Assembly: GCA_041662485.1 (NCBI GenBank)
Contig: JBAZSJ010000011.1
Coordinates: forward strand, 1 to 64,000
Origin: Rariglobus sp041662485
GTDB taxonomy: Bacteria > Verrucomicrobiota > Verrucomicrobiia > Opitutales > Opitutaceae
DNA: 64,000 nucleotides
Reading direction: 5' to 3'
A program made the translations under genes and the position numbers. Below the pieces are notes generated by a model, which did no database searches, was not told the DNA's origin, and saw nothing but the letters and a program-made list of their open reading frames with translations. This document shows, in pieces, positions 34,427 to 42,695 of this stretch; position 1 is the first letter of the stretch; the number at the start of each line of letters is the position of its first letter.

Positions 34427-34810
34427 GTGGGCGTGAGGCTCATCGAAATCTACCAGTGCCTGTGCGACGTCACTCGTCTGCGGTTGCTCAACCTGCTACA
34501 GCAGGGGCCGCTGTGCGTGTGCCATGTGCAGGCGGTGCTGAAGGAGCCGCAGGTCAAAATTTCCAAGCATCTCGGCTACCTGAAGACGCGCGGCATGGTG
34601 GAGGCGAAACGCGAGGGCAACTGGATGATCTACCAACTGCCGTCCAAGGCCTCGCCCGAACTGAAGGCCAATCTCGCCTGCCTGCAGGACTGCGTGCGCG
34701 AACAGGCCGTTTTCAAAGCCGACCTCGTCCGCCTGGGCCGGCTCGATCTCTCGTGCAGCCCGCTCAACGCCGACGGCAAACCGGTGGCGCGCGCGAGCCG
34801 CTGCTGTTAA
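34427..34810 (+). CDS. arsR: ArsR-family metalloid-responsive repressor
   Basis: Winged-helix repressor of 127 aa that releases DNA on binding arsenite or a related metalloid. Recognition region QVKISKHLGYLKTRGMVEAKR. A Cys-Val-Cys motif in GPLCVCHVQAVLKEPQ sits in the helix used for As(III) binding by classical ArsR. The tail adds a Cys pair, SRCC. It starts with GTG at 34427, just downstream of the palindrome. First gene of arsR-DUF6428-arsC-acr3, all on the same strand. Confidence 0.9.
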   Translation: MGVRLIEIYQCLCDVTRLRLLNLLQQGPLCVCHVQAVLKEPQVKISKHLGYLKTRGMVEAKREGNWMIYQLPSKASPELKANLACLQDCVREQAVFKADLVRLGRLDLSCSPLNADGKPVARASRCC

Positions 34811-34825
34811 CCGACCCTTTATTTT

Positions 34826-35344
34826 ATGAACACCAACACTCCTGAGGCCGCTTCCACCTGCGGCTGCGCCGCCCCGGCGACCGAACTTCCTTCGCTGACC
34901 ATCTCCGCCTTCCGCGCCGCGCTGGCGGCGGCTCCGTCGCTGCCGCTGACGGTGATCTGGCCGGACGGCGATCCCATCGAGGCGCATTTCCACGTGACCG
35001 AAGTGGGGCGCGTGCAAAAGGACTTCGTGGACTGCGGCGGCACGGTGCGCCGCACGGTTACCTGTCTGTTGCAGACGTGGGTGGGCGACGATGTTGATCA
35101 CCGCATCACGGGCGGGAAACTGCTGAAGGCTTTTGAGCATGCCGTGCCCGTGCTGGGCGGCGAAGACCTGCCGGTGGAACTCGAATACGAGGCGTGCAAC
35201 GTCGTTCAGCTCAAGGTGGTCGCGGTCGTGGAGGAGGCGGGGCGGCTGGTGATCCGGCTGGCGTCGAAGCACACCGACTGCCTCGCGAAAGACTTGTGCC
35301 TGCCGCAGGCGACGACCTGCACGCCCGGCTCCGGCTGCTGCTGA
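34826..35344 (+). CDS. DUF6428-family ars-operon protein
   Basis: Protein of 172 aa from a family commonly found in ars operons. Recognisable blocks are ISAFRAALAAAPSLPLTVIW, FHVTEVGRVQKDFVDCGGTV and LLQTWVGDDVDHRITGGKL. Several cysteines (CGCAA near the N-terminus, GSGCC at the C-terminus) could bind metalloid, which is inference. It lies 15 bp after arsR and 49 bp before arsC, so it is co-transcribed with the arsenic genes. Biochemical role not established. Confidence 0.72.
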   Translation: MNTNTPEAASTCGCAAPATELPSLTISAFRAALAAAPSLPLTVIWPDGDPIEAHFHVTEVGRVQKDFVDCGGTVRRTVTCLLQTWVGDDVDHRITGGKLLKAFEHAVPVLGGEDLPVELEYEACNVVQLKVVAVVEEAGRLVIRLASKHTDCLAKDLCLPQATTCTPGSGCC

Positions 35345-35393
35345 TCCTAAGGCGGCGGGCACGGCGGCCCGCCATCACTTTCCCAATCTTTTT

Positions 35394-35846
35394 ATGAACA
35401 CTGAAAAACCCACCATCCTGGTTCTTTGCACGGGCAACTCGTGCCGCAGTCATCTCGGCGAGGGGCTGTTGCGCGCGGCGGCCGGAGACCTTTTCAACAT
35501 TGTCAGCGCGGGGTCGAAGCCCGCCGGCTACGTCCATCCGATGGCCATCGCGGCGATGAAGGAGATTGGCATCGACATCTCCGCGCACACCTCGAAGCAC
35601 ATGAACGAGTTTGCGACGGCGCAGATCGAGACGGTCATCACGGTGTGCGGCAACGCGGACCAGGCGTGCCCGATTTTCCCCGGACAGGTGAACCGCCACC
35701 ACTGGCCGTTCGAGGATCCGGCGCACGCGACCGGCACGGACGAGGAAAAGATGGCGATGTTCCGCCGCGTGCGGAACGAGATCCGCCGCGTGTTCACCGC
35801 CTACGCCGACGGGCGTCGCGACGAGCGGAAGGCGACGGCGAGTTAA
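35394..35846 (+). CDS. arsC: Arsenate reductase, low-molecular-weight phosphatase type
   Basis: Thioredoxin-coupled arsenate reductase of 150 aa that converts arsenate to arsenite. The P-loop is C12-TGNSC-R18. The redox relay is Cys85 and Cys92 in TVCGNADQACPIFPG. The phosphatase-type Asp is in HWPFEDPAHATG. Full length for the ArsC of the LMW-PTP class. The thioredoxin-like proteins at 38903 and 39159 could be reductants for it. Arsenite produced would be exported by Acr3 (35964). Confidence 0.93.
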   Translation: MNTEKPTILVLCTGNSCRSHLGEGLLRAAAGDLFNIVSAGSKPAGYVHPMAIAAMKEIGIDISAHTSKHMNEFATAQIETVITVCGNADQACPIFPGQVNRHHWPFEDPAHATGTDEEKMAMFRRVRNEIRRVFTAYADGRRDERKATAS

Positions 35847-35852
35847 GGACAT

Positions 35853-35933
35853 AAGGAGGACGGACCTCCAGGTCCGTCCAAAGGGGGCGTGAGTGCGTTC
35901 TCACGTGGTCGGACCGGGAGGTCCGACCTCCTT
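35853..35933. repeat. Compound palindrome of three hairpins between arsC and acr3
   Basis: Outer arms AAGGAGG (35853-35859) and CCTCCTT (35927-35933) enclose three hairpins: GGACGGACCT/AGGTCCGTCC at 35858-35879, GTGAG/CTCAC-type at 35889-35904, and GGTCGGACC/GGTCCGACC at 35907-35928. As RNA it would fold into a cloverleaf between two operon genes. It shares the design, though not the ends, of the GTAG/CTAC palindromes elsewhere. Confidence 0.75.
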
Positions 35934-35963
35934 CACCAGCCGTCGTCTTCCGGGTTTTAATTT

Positions 35964-37013
35964 ATGAGCACTCTGACCAAACAACTGTCGTTTCTCGACC
36001 GGTGGCTTACCGCCTGGATTTTTCTGGCGATGGCCGTCGGCGTGGCGCTTGGGCGGTTTGCCCCGGCGTTGGCGGAGACGCTCACGTCGTGGAGCATCGG
36101 CACCACGTCGGTGCCGATCGCGGTCGGCCTCGTCCTGATGATGTATCCCCCGCTGGCGAAGGTTCACTACGAGGAGCTGCCGGACGTGTTTAGCGACAAG
36201 AAAGTGCTGACCCTCTCGCTGATTCAAAACTGGCTGGTCGGGCCGGTGCTGATGTTTGCGCTGGCGACGATTTTTTTGCGCGACCAGCCGGGGTATTTTG
36301 CGGGGCTTGTGCTCGTGGGCATCGCGCGCTGCATCGCGATGGTCATCGTGTGGAACGATCTGGCGGGCGGGAGCCGCGAGTATTGCGCGGGGCTGGTGGC
36401 GGCGAACGCGCTGTTTCAAGTGTTCACGTTTGCGCCGCTGGCATGGCTCTTTCTGAAGGTGTTGCCGCCGCTGGTGGGAGTGGACCTCGGCGTGCTCGAT
36501 CTCTCGGCGATCACCATCGGGAGCATCGCGCAGAGCGTGTTCATTTACCTGGGGATTCCGTTTATCGCGGGCTGGCTGACGCGGGCGGTGTTCCGGCGCG
36601 GCGACCGGGTGAAGTGGTTCGATGAAAAGTTTCTCCATGCGATCAGCCCGATCACGCTGGGGGCGCTGCTGTTCACCATCGTGGTGATGTTCAGCCTGCA
36701 AGGGAAACAGGTGCTGGCGCGTCCGCTGGACGTGCTGCACATCGCGGTGCCGCTCGTGGTGTATTTCGCGATCATGTTCACGGCGACGTTCTGGATGAGC
36801 GTGAAGGCGGGGGCGGACTACGCGAAGGCGGCGACGCTCGGGTTCACGGCGGCGGGCAACAATTTCGAGCTGGCGATCGCGGTGGCGGTGGGCGTGTTCG
36901 GGCTGACGTCTGGAGCGGCCTTCGCGGCGGTGGTCGGGCCGTTGGTGGAAGTGCCCGCGCTGATCGCGCTGGTGACGGTGGCGCTGCGGTGGAAGCGGCG
37001 GGTGGCGGCCTGA
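35964..37013 (+). CDS. acr3: Arsenite efflux transporter Acr3
   Basis: Inner-membrane permease of 349 aa with about ten hydrophobic segments that exports arsenite using the proton-motive force. Family blocks: VGLVLMMYPPLAKVHYEEL, then GIARCIAMVIVWNDLAGG with the essential Cys, and TLGFTAAGNNFELAIAVAVG near the end. Full length. Follows arsC after a 117-bp spacer that holds the compound palindrome at 35853. Confidence 0.93.
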   Translation: MSTLTKQLSFLDRWLTAWIFLAMAVGVALGRFAPALAETLTSWSIGTTSVPIAVGLVLMMYPPLAKVHYEELPDVFSDKKVLTLSLIQNWLVGPVLMFALATIFLRDQPGYFAGLVLVGIARCIAMVIVWNDLAGGSREYCAGLVAANALFQVFTFAPLAWLFLKVLPPLVGVDLGVLDLSAITIGSIAQSVFIYLGIPFIAGWLTRAVFRRGDRVKWFDEKFLHAISPITLGALLFTIVVMFSLQGKQVLARPLDVLHIAVPLVVYFAIMFTATFWMSVKAGADYAKAATLGFTAAGNNFELAIAVAVGVFGLTSGAAFAAVVGPLVEVPALIALVTVALRWKRRVAA

Positions 37014-37126
37014 CCGGGCGGAGGGTTTTGAAGTAGGTGAACAGCCCATGGCGGAGGGATCGGGCGGGCGCGCATAGTGGGTTCTCCGCGGGAGGGTTTC
37101 CTGCGCAACCTCAACGCTTCCCTTTT

Positions 37127-37339
37127 ATGAGTTCATCCAGCGACGTTCATGCGGCCGCAACCGCTCCCAGCCACGATCAAATCTCCCGGTGCGCCCGTGA
37201 ACTGTGGATTGAATCCGAGCAGCCGGAGGGGTGCGACGAGATGTTTTGGCTGGAGGCCGAGAGCCGCCTGAGATCCGCACAGTGCGAATCAGAGGTGAAC
37301 GCATGCACGTTGAAGGCGCTGGGCCGACCGGAGCTGTAG
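37127..37339 (+). CDS. Small DUF2934-like protein
   Basis: Protein of 70 aa. The block ISRCARELWIESEQPEGCDE followed by MFWLEAESRL matches the DUF2934 pattern (a helix, then a WxxAE helix). No known function. It lies between acr3 and the second arsR-type gene on the same strand. Confidence 0.6.
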   Translation: MSSSSDVHAAATAPSHDQISRCARELWIESEQPEGCDEMFWLEAESRLRSAQCESEVNACTLKALGRPEL

Positions 37340-37431
37340 ACGCCGGGAAATATGCATCCGCAAGAACCTTGGGGTTCTCGCCGCCATTTGACGGCAATCT
37401 TGGCAGGTCTTCTTGAGCGCCGCCTTGACTG

Positions 37432-37449
37432 TTTCGCGATTATGCGAAA
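37432..37449. promoter_or_regulatory. Operator-like TTTCGC-N6-GCGAAA before the second arsR-type gene
   Basis: Perfect 6-bp inverted arms, TTTCGC and GCGAAA, around GATTAT, ending 11 bp before the ATG at 37461. A half-site CCGCGAAAT lies at 37812-37820, just upstream of the permease at 37830. Confidence 0.65.
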
Positions 37450-37460
37450 TGGTTTCGTCC

Positions 37461-37787
37461 ATGAGAAATTCGTCCGCCGACATCAAAAACCGCAAGCGGC
37501 GCGCCGCCGTGTTCAAGGCCTTGGGGCATCCGGCGCGGTTGCAGATCGTCGAGGAGCTGGCCGCCGGCGAACGTTGCGTGTGCGAATTCGTGGATATGGT
37601 CGGGCTGGGCTGGTCGGCGGTGTCGCGCCATCTGGCCGTGCTCAAGGCGGCGGGCGTGCTCGAGGACGAAAAGCGCGGCTTGCAGGTATTTTACCGTCTG
37701 GCCTTGCCGTGCGTGAAATCGTTCACCGACTGCCTCGACGCCGCGCGCAAGGGCGAGTCCATGGAGGTGCGCCGTTGCTGCGCGTAA
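37461..37787 (+). CDS. Second ArsR-family repressor
   Basis: Winged-helix regulator of 108 aa. HTH region LGHPARLQIVEELAAGERCV, recognition helix GWSAVSRHLAVLKAAGVLED. A Cys-Val-Cys (RCVCEFVDMVG) is followed by Cys in LPCVKSFTDCLD and a terminal RRCC, giving several possible metalloid ligands. The start at 37461 sits just after a palindrome; upstream in-frame codons overlap it. It differs in sequence from the repressor at 34427 and has a different operator, so it controls a separate unit with the permease and redox genes that follow. Confidence 0.88.
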   Translation: MRNSSADIKNRKRRAAVFKALGHPARLQIVEELAAGERCVCEFVDMVGLGWSAVSRHLAVLKAAGVLEDEKRGLQVFYRLALPCVKSFTDCLDAARKGESMEVRRCCA

Positions 37788-37829
37788 TTTTGGGCCTAAT
37801 ATTACACAATTCCGCGAAATAAAGGACCA

Positions 37830-38873
37830 ATGACCCTCCTGGATAACCACAATAAAAACAGGACCCGGTGGTTTCTTGCGGCGGGTGTCGCCGGCCTGGT
37901 GGTCTGGTGGTGGGTTTACGGCCGGCTGGCCGGGTTCGCCGCGTGGTTGGTTTTCACGGTGCTGGGGTTCTCGCGGGAGTCTCACCTTGCCCGGGCGGTG
38001 GAGTTTTTTGTCTATGAAACGCCCAAGGTGCTGATGCTGCTGACGCTGGTGGTTTTTGGCGTGGGCATCATTCGCACGTTTTTCACGCCGGAGCGCACGC
38101 GGGCCATTTTGCAGGGGCGGCGTGAATCGGTGGGCAACGTGCTCGCCGCGCTGCTGGGGATCGTGACGCCGTTTTGTTCCTGCTCGGCGGTGCCGTTGTT
38201 CATCGGGTTTGTGACCACGGGCGTGCCGTTGGGGGTGACGTTTTCCTTTCTCATCGCTGCGCCGATGGTCAACGAGGTCGCGCTTGTTCTGCTTTTCGGG
38301 CTTTTCGGCTGGAAGGTGGCCGCGCTCTATCTCGGCACGGGATTGCTCATCGCGATCAGCGCGGGCTGGGTGCTCGGGCGGTTGCGGCTGGAGCGTTATG
38401 TCGAGGAATGGGTGTATGCCACCCAGACCGGAGCCGCCATGGAGGAAGAATCCCTCGGTTGGCCGGACCGGCTGCGGCTGGGCGCCGAGGCGGTGCGCGA
38501 CATCGTGGGACGGGTGTGGATCTATGTGTTGCTTGGGATCGCGGTGGGCGCGGGCATCCACGGATATGTGCCGGAAAACTTCATGGCCTCGATCATGGGC
38601 AAGGACGCCTGGTGGTCGGTGCCGCTCGCGGTGGCGCTCGGTGTGCCGATGTATTCCAACGCCGCCGGCATCATCCCCATCGTGCAGGCGCTGCTGGGCA
38701 AGGGCGCGGCGCTCGGCACGGTGCTGGCGTTCATGATGTCGGTCATCGCGCTGTCGCTGCCCGAGGCGATCATCCTGCGCAAGGTGCTCAAGCCGCGCCT
38801 CATCGTCACGTTCTTCGGCATCGTGGCCGCGGGCATCATGGTCGTCGGCTTTTTGTTCAACGCCCTGCTGTAG
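37830..38873 (+). CDS. YraQ/ArsP-type permease (DUF318)
   Basis: Membrane permease of 347 aa with about eight hydrophobic segments. The conserved cysteine motif reads TPFCSCSAVPLFIGF; the second half repeats the pattern with VPMYSNAAGIIPIVQALL. Relatives export trivalent organoarsenicals (ArsP) or other thiophilic compounds. It follows the second ArsR-type gene and precedes a small redox-active disulfide protein, the usual gene order for this family. The substrate is inferred from context. Confidence 0.85.
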   Translation: MTLLDNHNKNRTRWFLAAGVAGLVVWWWVYGRLAGFAAWLVFTVLGFSRESHLARAVEFFVYETPKVLMLLTLVVFGVGIIRTFFTPERTRAILQGRRESVGNVLAALLGIVTPFCSCSAVPLFIGFVTTGVPLGVTFSFLIAAPMVNEVALVLLFGLFGWKVAALYLGTGLLIAISAGWVLGRLRLERYVEEWVYATQTGAAMEEESLGWPDRLRLGAEAVRDIVGRVWIYVLLGIAVGAGIHGYVPENFMASIMGKDAWWSVPLAVALGVPMYSNAAGIIPIVQALLGKGAALGTVLAFMMSVIALSLPEAIILRKVLKPRLIVTFFGIVAAGIMVVGFLFNALL

Positions 38874-38902
38874 CCTTTCGCTTTTCGAATCCTCTTATCG
38901 CC

Positions 38903-39136
38903 ATGAAAAAAATCCAAATCCTCGGCACCGGTTGTGCCAAATGCCAGCAGCTCACCGCGAACGCGGAGTCCGCCGCCAAGCAACTCGGCATGTCCTTCGA
39001 GATCGTGAAGATCAAGGAGATCCCCGTGATCATGAAATTTGGCGTGATGTCGACCCCGGCGCTGGCCGTGGACGGCGTGATCAAGAGCCAGGGGCGGCTC
39101 CTGACGCCCGAGCAGATCAAGCCGCTGCTTGCGTGA
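38903..39136 (+). CDS. Small thioredoxin-fold redox-active disulfide protein
   Basis: Protein of 77 aa, the TRX redox-active disulfide protein 2 type. Active site GTGCAKCQQL (Cys-Ala-Lys-Cys) near the N-terminus; cis-Pro region MSTPALAVDG. This family is regularly encoded directly after YraQ-type permeases, as here (29-bp gap). It probably exchanges disulfides or carries thiol-bound substrate for the permease. Confidence 0.88.
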   Translation: MKKIQILGTGCAKCQQLTANAESAAKQLGMSFEIVKIKEIPVIMKFGVMSTPALAVDGVIKSQGRLLTPEQIKPLLA

Positions 39137-39158
39137 AATATCCAACATCGATCATCCC

Positions 39159-39545
39159 ATGAAATCCCTGTTGCTCGGCCTTGCCCTGCTGTTTTGCACC
39201 GTCTTGGGCTCCATGGCGGCGGAACCCGCGCCGCCGTCACGACTCCCGCGTCTCGTCGATCTCGGCGCCGACAAGTGCATTCCATGCAAATTGATGGCCC
39301 CCGTGCTCGCCGAATTGGCGAAAGACTACGCGGGCCAACTGGACGTGGTCTTCATCGACGTGTGGAAAAACCATGCCGAAGGCGAACGCTACGCGGTTCG
39401 CGTCATTCCTACGCAGATCTTCTACGATGCGGCTGGCAAGGAGCGGTTTCGCCACGAGGGTTTCATGGCCAAAAAAGACATCCTTGCGAAATGGACGGAA
39501 CTCGGCGTCGAACTGAAGGTCCCGGTGCCGGAGAAGAAAAACTGA
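39159..39545 (+). CDS. Exported thioredoxin-like protein
   Basis: Periplasmic thioredoxin of 128 aa. Signal peptide at 1-21 (LLLGLALLFCTVLGSMAAEP). Active site DKCIPCKLM (Cys-Ile-Pro-Cys). cis-Pro in VRVIPTQIFYDAAGKE. The CcdA-like membrane protein starts 4 bp after its stop, so it could be kept reduced by electrons passed across the membrane by that protein. Confidence 0.9.
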   Translation: MKSLLLGLALLFCTVLGSMAAEPAPPSRLPRLVDLGADKCIPCKLMAPVLAELAKDYAGQLDVVFIDVWKNHAEGERYAVRVIPTQIFYDAAGKERFRHEGFMAKKDILAKWTELGVELKVPVPEKKN

Positions 39546-39549
39546 GCCG

Positions 39550-40248
39550 ATGGAGCGGCTTTTCATATCGCTGACCGACGCGATGGCGGGCGCGCCGCTG
39601 GTCGCGTTGCTCGCCGCGTTCGCGTGGGGCGTGCTGAGCATCGTGCTCAGTCCGTGTCACCTCGCGAGCATTCCGCTGATCGTCGGGTTTCTTCAGGGCG
39701 GTGAAACGGTGACGCCGCGTCGCGCCGCCGGTTTATCGGCGCTGTTCGCGCTGGGGATTCTCGGGTCGATCGCGTTGATCGGCGCGCTCACCGCCGCCGC
39801 CGGGCGAATGCTGGGCGATCTCGGGCCGTGGGGAAACTACGGGGTGTCGGCGGTCTTTTTTGTTTTCGGCCTGCATCTGCTCGGTCTGCTGCCTTTGCCG
39901 GAACGCTGGCGGACGCCGCCCGGTCAACCGCGGCGCGGCCCGCTGGGCGCTTTTCTTTTCGGGTTCGTTTTCGGCGTGGCGCTCGGGCCCTGCACCTTTG
40001 GATTCATGGCGCCGGTGCTCGGCGTCACCTTTGGGGTGGCCGCAACGGCGCCCGCGTTCGCGTTCGGAGTGCTTGCGCTCTTTGGCCTGGGGCACTGTTT
40101 CGTGATCGGACTCGCCGGCGTATCGAGCAGCTGGGTGCAACGCTGGCTCGCCTGGCAAAACGACACCCCGGGGGCCAAGTGGCTTCGCCGCATCTGCGGG
40201 ATGCTGGTGATCGCCGGCGGAGTCTATCTCATCGTTACGGCACGTTAA
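39550..40248 (+). CDS. CcdA/DsbD-like transmembrane electron carrier
   Basis: Integral membrane protein of 232 aa with six hydrophobic segments. Paired cysteines are in VLSPCHLASIPLIVG and ALGPCTFGFMAPVLG, each followed by the Pro-rich turn typical of CcdA. It moves reducing equivalents from cytoplasmic thioredoxin to the periplasm. Last gene of the second arsR-type unit; together with the exported thioredoxin it points to a thiol-redox function in metalloid or thiol-compound detoxification. Confidence 0.85.
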   Translation: MERLFISLTDAMAGAPLVALLAAFAWGVLSIVLSPCHLASIPLIVGFLQGGETVTPRRAAGLSALFALGILGSIALIGALTAAAGRMLGDLGPWGNYGVSAVFFVFGLHLLGLLPLPERWRTPPGQPRRGPLGAFLFGFVFGVALGPCTFGFMAPVLGVTFGVAATAPAFAFGVLALFGLGHCFVIGLAGVSSSWVQRWLAWQNDTPGAKWLRRICGMLVIAGGVYLIVTAR

Positions 40249-40372
40249 AGCGGGGCCGGGGCGGTGGACGACGGCTGCTCAGATAATTTTCAAGAAAATC
40301 GCGTTCGGGCAGCGCGGGGAAACGGCGCGCGGGCCTTGCGGCTCGAGCGGCACGGTGGGTGAGCGGTCGCGA

Positions 40373-41806
40373 TCAGTGCGCGGGAGCGGAGGCGATCTCG
40401 TCGGGCTTGTCGTAGATGGCGAGGCGTTCGACGATGGCGCGGCTGGCGGCGTTGAGGCCGATGAGTTCCACGGCGGCGCCTTGCTGGCGGAATTTAATGA
40501 CGATTTTGTCGAGGGCGTTGATCGAGGTCGTGTCCCAGAAATGGGCGTGGGTGACGTCGATGATCACGGTTTTATGGGCGGCCTTGAAGTCGAAGGACTC
40601 GGCGAAGGCGGTGGTGGAGGCGAAGAACAACTGGCCGCGCACGTGGTAAACCATTTCGTCGGGGGTCTGGCCGGTGTGCGCGGTGACGTGGAGGAGTTTG
40701 GCGATGCGGGCGGCGAAGCAGAGGGCGCTGAGGAGCACGCCGGCGCCGACACCGAGGGCGAGGTTGTGCGTGCCGACCACGATGGCGACTGTGGCGAAAG
40801 TGACCAATGTCGCGGTCCATGGATAGACGCGGATGTTTTTGATCGAGGCCCAGCTGAAGGTGCCGATGGAGACCATGATCATCACGGCGACGAGGGCGGC
40901 CATGGGGATTTGAGAAACCCAGCGTCCGAGGAGGACGACGAGGATGAGCAAAAAGAAGCCGGCCCAGAAGGTGGAGAGGCGTCCGCGACCGCCGGATTTC
41001 ACGTTGATGACGGTCTGTCCGATCATGGCGCAGCCGGCCATGCCGCCGAAGAGGCCGGAGACGAAATTGGCGATGCCTTGGCCGCGGCATTCGCGGTTTT
41101 TGTCGGAGGAGGTGTCGGTGTAGTCGTCCACGATGGCGGCGGTCATGAGTGATTCGAGGAGGCCGACGACGGCAAGCGAGGCGGAGTAGGGCAGGATGAT
41201 GAAGAGGGTTTCACAGGTGAGCGGAATGTCGGGCAATGCGAAGACCGGGAGCGCGGAGGGGAGCGTGCCCATGTCGCCGACGGTGCGAAGGAGATCGTGG
41301 TCGCCCCAACCGAACCACATGGAAAGCCCGGTGAGCACGAGGATGCAGATGAGCGGGGAGGGGCCGGCTTTGGTGAGGAGCGGCAGGCCGTAGATGATGG
41401 CGAGGCCGCCGGCGACGCAGGCATACATGAGCGGGCCTTGGCCGTGGAATTCCTGGAGTTGCGCGAGGAAGATGACGATGGCGAGGGCGTTGACGAAGCC
41501 GATCACGACGGAGCGGGCGACGAAGCGCATGAGGTTGCCGAGCTTGAGCCAGCCGGAGACGATTTGGAAAACGCCGGTGAGGAGCGTGGCGGCGGAGATC
41601 ATGCCGGGGCGTCCGCCGACGAAGGCGATCACGACGGCGATGCAAAACGAGGCGTAGAGGCCGACCTTGGGATCAACGCCGGCGATGATGGAGAAGGCGA
41701 TGGCCTCGGGAATGAGAGCGAGCGCGACGACGGTGCCGGCGGTGAGATCGCGGACGGGGTTGCCGAACCATTGCTGTTTGTAAGTGGGGGGAAGGGGGGC
41801 GGACAT
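40373..41806 (-). CDS. SulP-family anion transporter with STAS domain
   Basis: Permease of 477 aa. About eleven to twelve hydrophobic segments; the SulP signature region starts DLTAGTVVALALIPEAIAFS, then GVDPKVGLYASF. The C-terminal STAS domain (about 370-470) contains HVRGQLFFAS, TVIIDVTHAHFWDTTSINAL and VELIGLNAASRAIVERL. It is slightly short for the family. The substrate may be sulfate, bicarbonate or other anions; no neighbouring carbonic anhydrase or sulfur gene settles it. Confidence 0.92.
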   Translation of the reverse strand: MSAPLPPTYKQQWFGNPVRDLTAGTVVALALIPEAIAFSIIAGVDPKVGLYASFCIAVVIAFVGGRPGMISAATLLTGVFQIVSGWLKLGNLMRFVARSVVIGFVNALAIVIFLAQLQEFHGQGPLMYACVAGGLAIIYGLPLLTKAGPSPLICILVLTGLSMWFGWGDHDLLRTVGDMGTLPSALPVFALPDIPLTCETLFIILPYSASLAVVGLLESLMTAAIVDDYTDTSSDKNRECRGQGIANFVSGLFGGMAGCAMIGQTVINVKSGGRGRLSTFWAGFFLLILVVLLGRWVSQIPMAALVAVMIMVSIGTFSWASIKNIRVYPWTATLVTFATVAIVVGTHNLALGVGAGVLLSALCFAARIAKLLHVTAHTGQTPDEMVYHVRGQLFFASTTAFAESFDFKAAHKTVIIDVTHAHFWDTTSINALDKIVIKFRQQGAAVELIGLNAASRAIVERLAIYDKPDEIASAPAH

Positions 41807-42055
41807 GATGAGTGAACGAACGAAACGTGGAAGTGAGGATTGTGATTACGAAAGCCGTCCGGTCGCACGACGGCGACGGTGCACGGTTTACCCTGACGGC
41901 TTTGGTGAAAAAGCCGCATTGCGCGGGGCAATTCAGGGTGGCGTAAGCGTCATGAAGTGGTGGGCCCCTCTGGATCGTGCGGGCGATGGCAAGGCCAAGT
42001 TTTCGCGGTGTCGGGCTTGCGATTCGGGCGAAGAGGCGAACGATTCCGGCCACTC

Positions 42056-42652
42056 ATGCAGCTCGACATTCCTTCAGGCGATTTCGCCGGTTACATCTTC
42101 GATCTCGACGGAACGCTCATCGACACGATGCCCTTGCATTATAAGGCATGGGACGCAGCCATGAAGCGGCACGGGCTGACGGAAACGTTGGACGAGGATT
42201 TGTTTTATTCGCTCGGCGGAGTGCCGACGGTGCGCGTGGCGGAGTTGATCGCGGCGCATTACGGGCTGGTGGTTGATCCGCTGCAAGTGGAGCACACCAA
42301 GGAGGCGTTGTTTTTGACGATGCTGGAAGCGGTGGATCACATCGTGCCGGTGGTCGCGTTTGCGCGGCGGGTGGCCGCTGCGCATCCGGTGGCGATCGCG
42401 ACGGGCGGGATGCCTGAGATCGCCCTGCCGGCCCTGAAAGCGACCGGGTTGGACGGACTTTTCAAGATCGTGGTCACTCCGCGCGACGTGGCGCCTGGGC
42501 GGGGAAAACCCGCCCCCGACATGTTTCTGCTCGCCGCCGAAAAAATGGGCGTGCCGGCCGCACGGTGCCTCGTCTTTGAGGACGCGGAGCCGGGGATTCA
42601 GGCGGCGCTGGCGGCGGGAATGCAGGTGGTGCGGGTGCCGAGCCGGCGCTGA
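42056..42652 (+). CDS. HAD-superfamily sugar-phosphate phosphatase (beta-PGM-like)
   Basis: Haloacid dehalogenase-type hydrolase of 198 aa. Motif I is FDLDGTLIDTMP with the nucleophile Asp and helper Asp; motif II is the Thr in VAIATGG; motif III Lys in GRGKPAPDMFLLAA; motif IV VFEDAEPGIQAA. A helical cap follows motif I, as in beta-phosphoglucomutase-like and YqaB-like phosphatases. The start at 42056 is the closest ATG to the fold. It lies 43 bp before hisC; no pathway link is evident. Confidence 0.9.
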   Translation: MQLDIPSGDFAGYIFDLDGTLIDTMPLHYKAWDAAMKRHGLTETLDEDLFYSLGGVPTVRVAELIAAHYGLVVDPLQVEHTKEALFLTMLEAVDHIVPVVAFARRVAAAHPVAIATGGMPEIALPALKATGLDGLFKIVVTPRDVAPGRGKPAPDMFLLAAEKMGVPAARCLVFEDAEPGIQAALAAGMQVVRVPSRR

Positions 42653-42695
42653 AAAGGCTTTTGCAGGGCGGGCGGATCGTGTTGATTGGCCAGTC

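Noticed and set aside
37363..37378. Small hairpin AGAACC-TTGG-GGTTCT as a terminator
   Set aside because: Six-base stem with no T-run after it.
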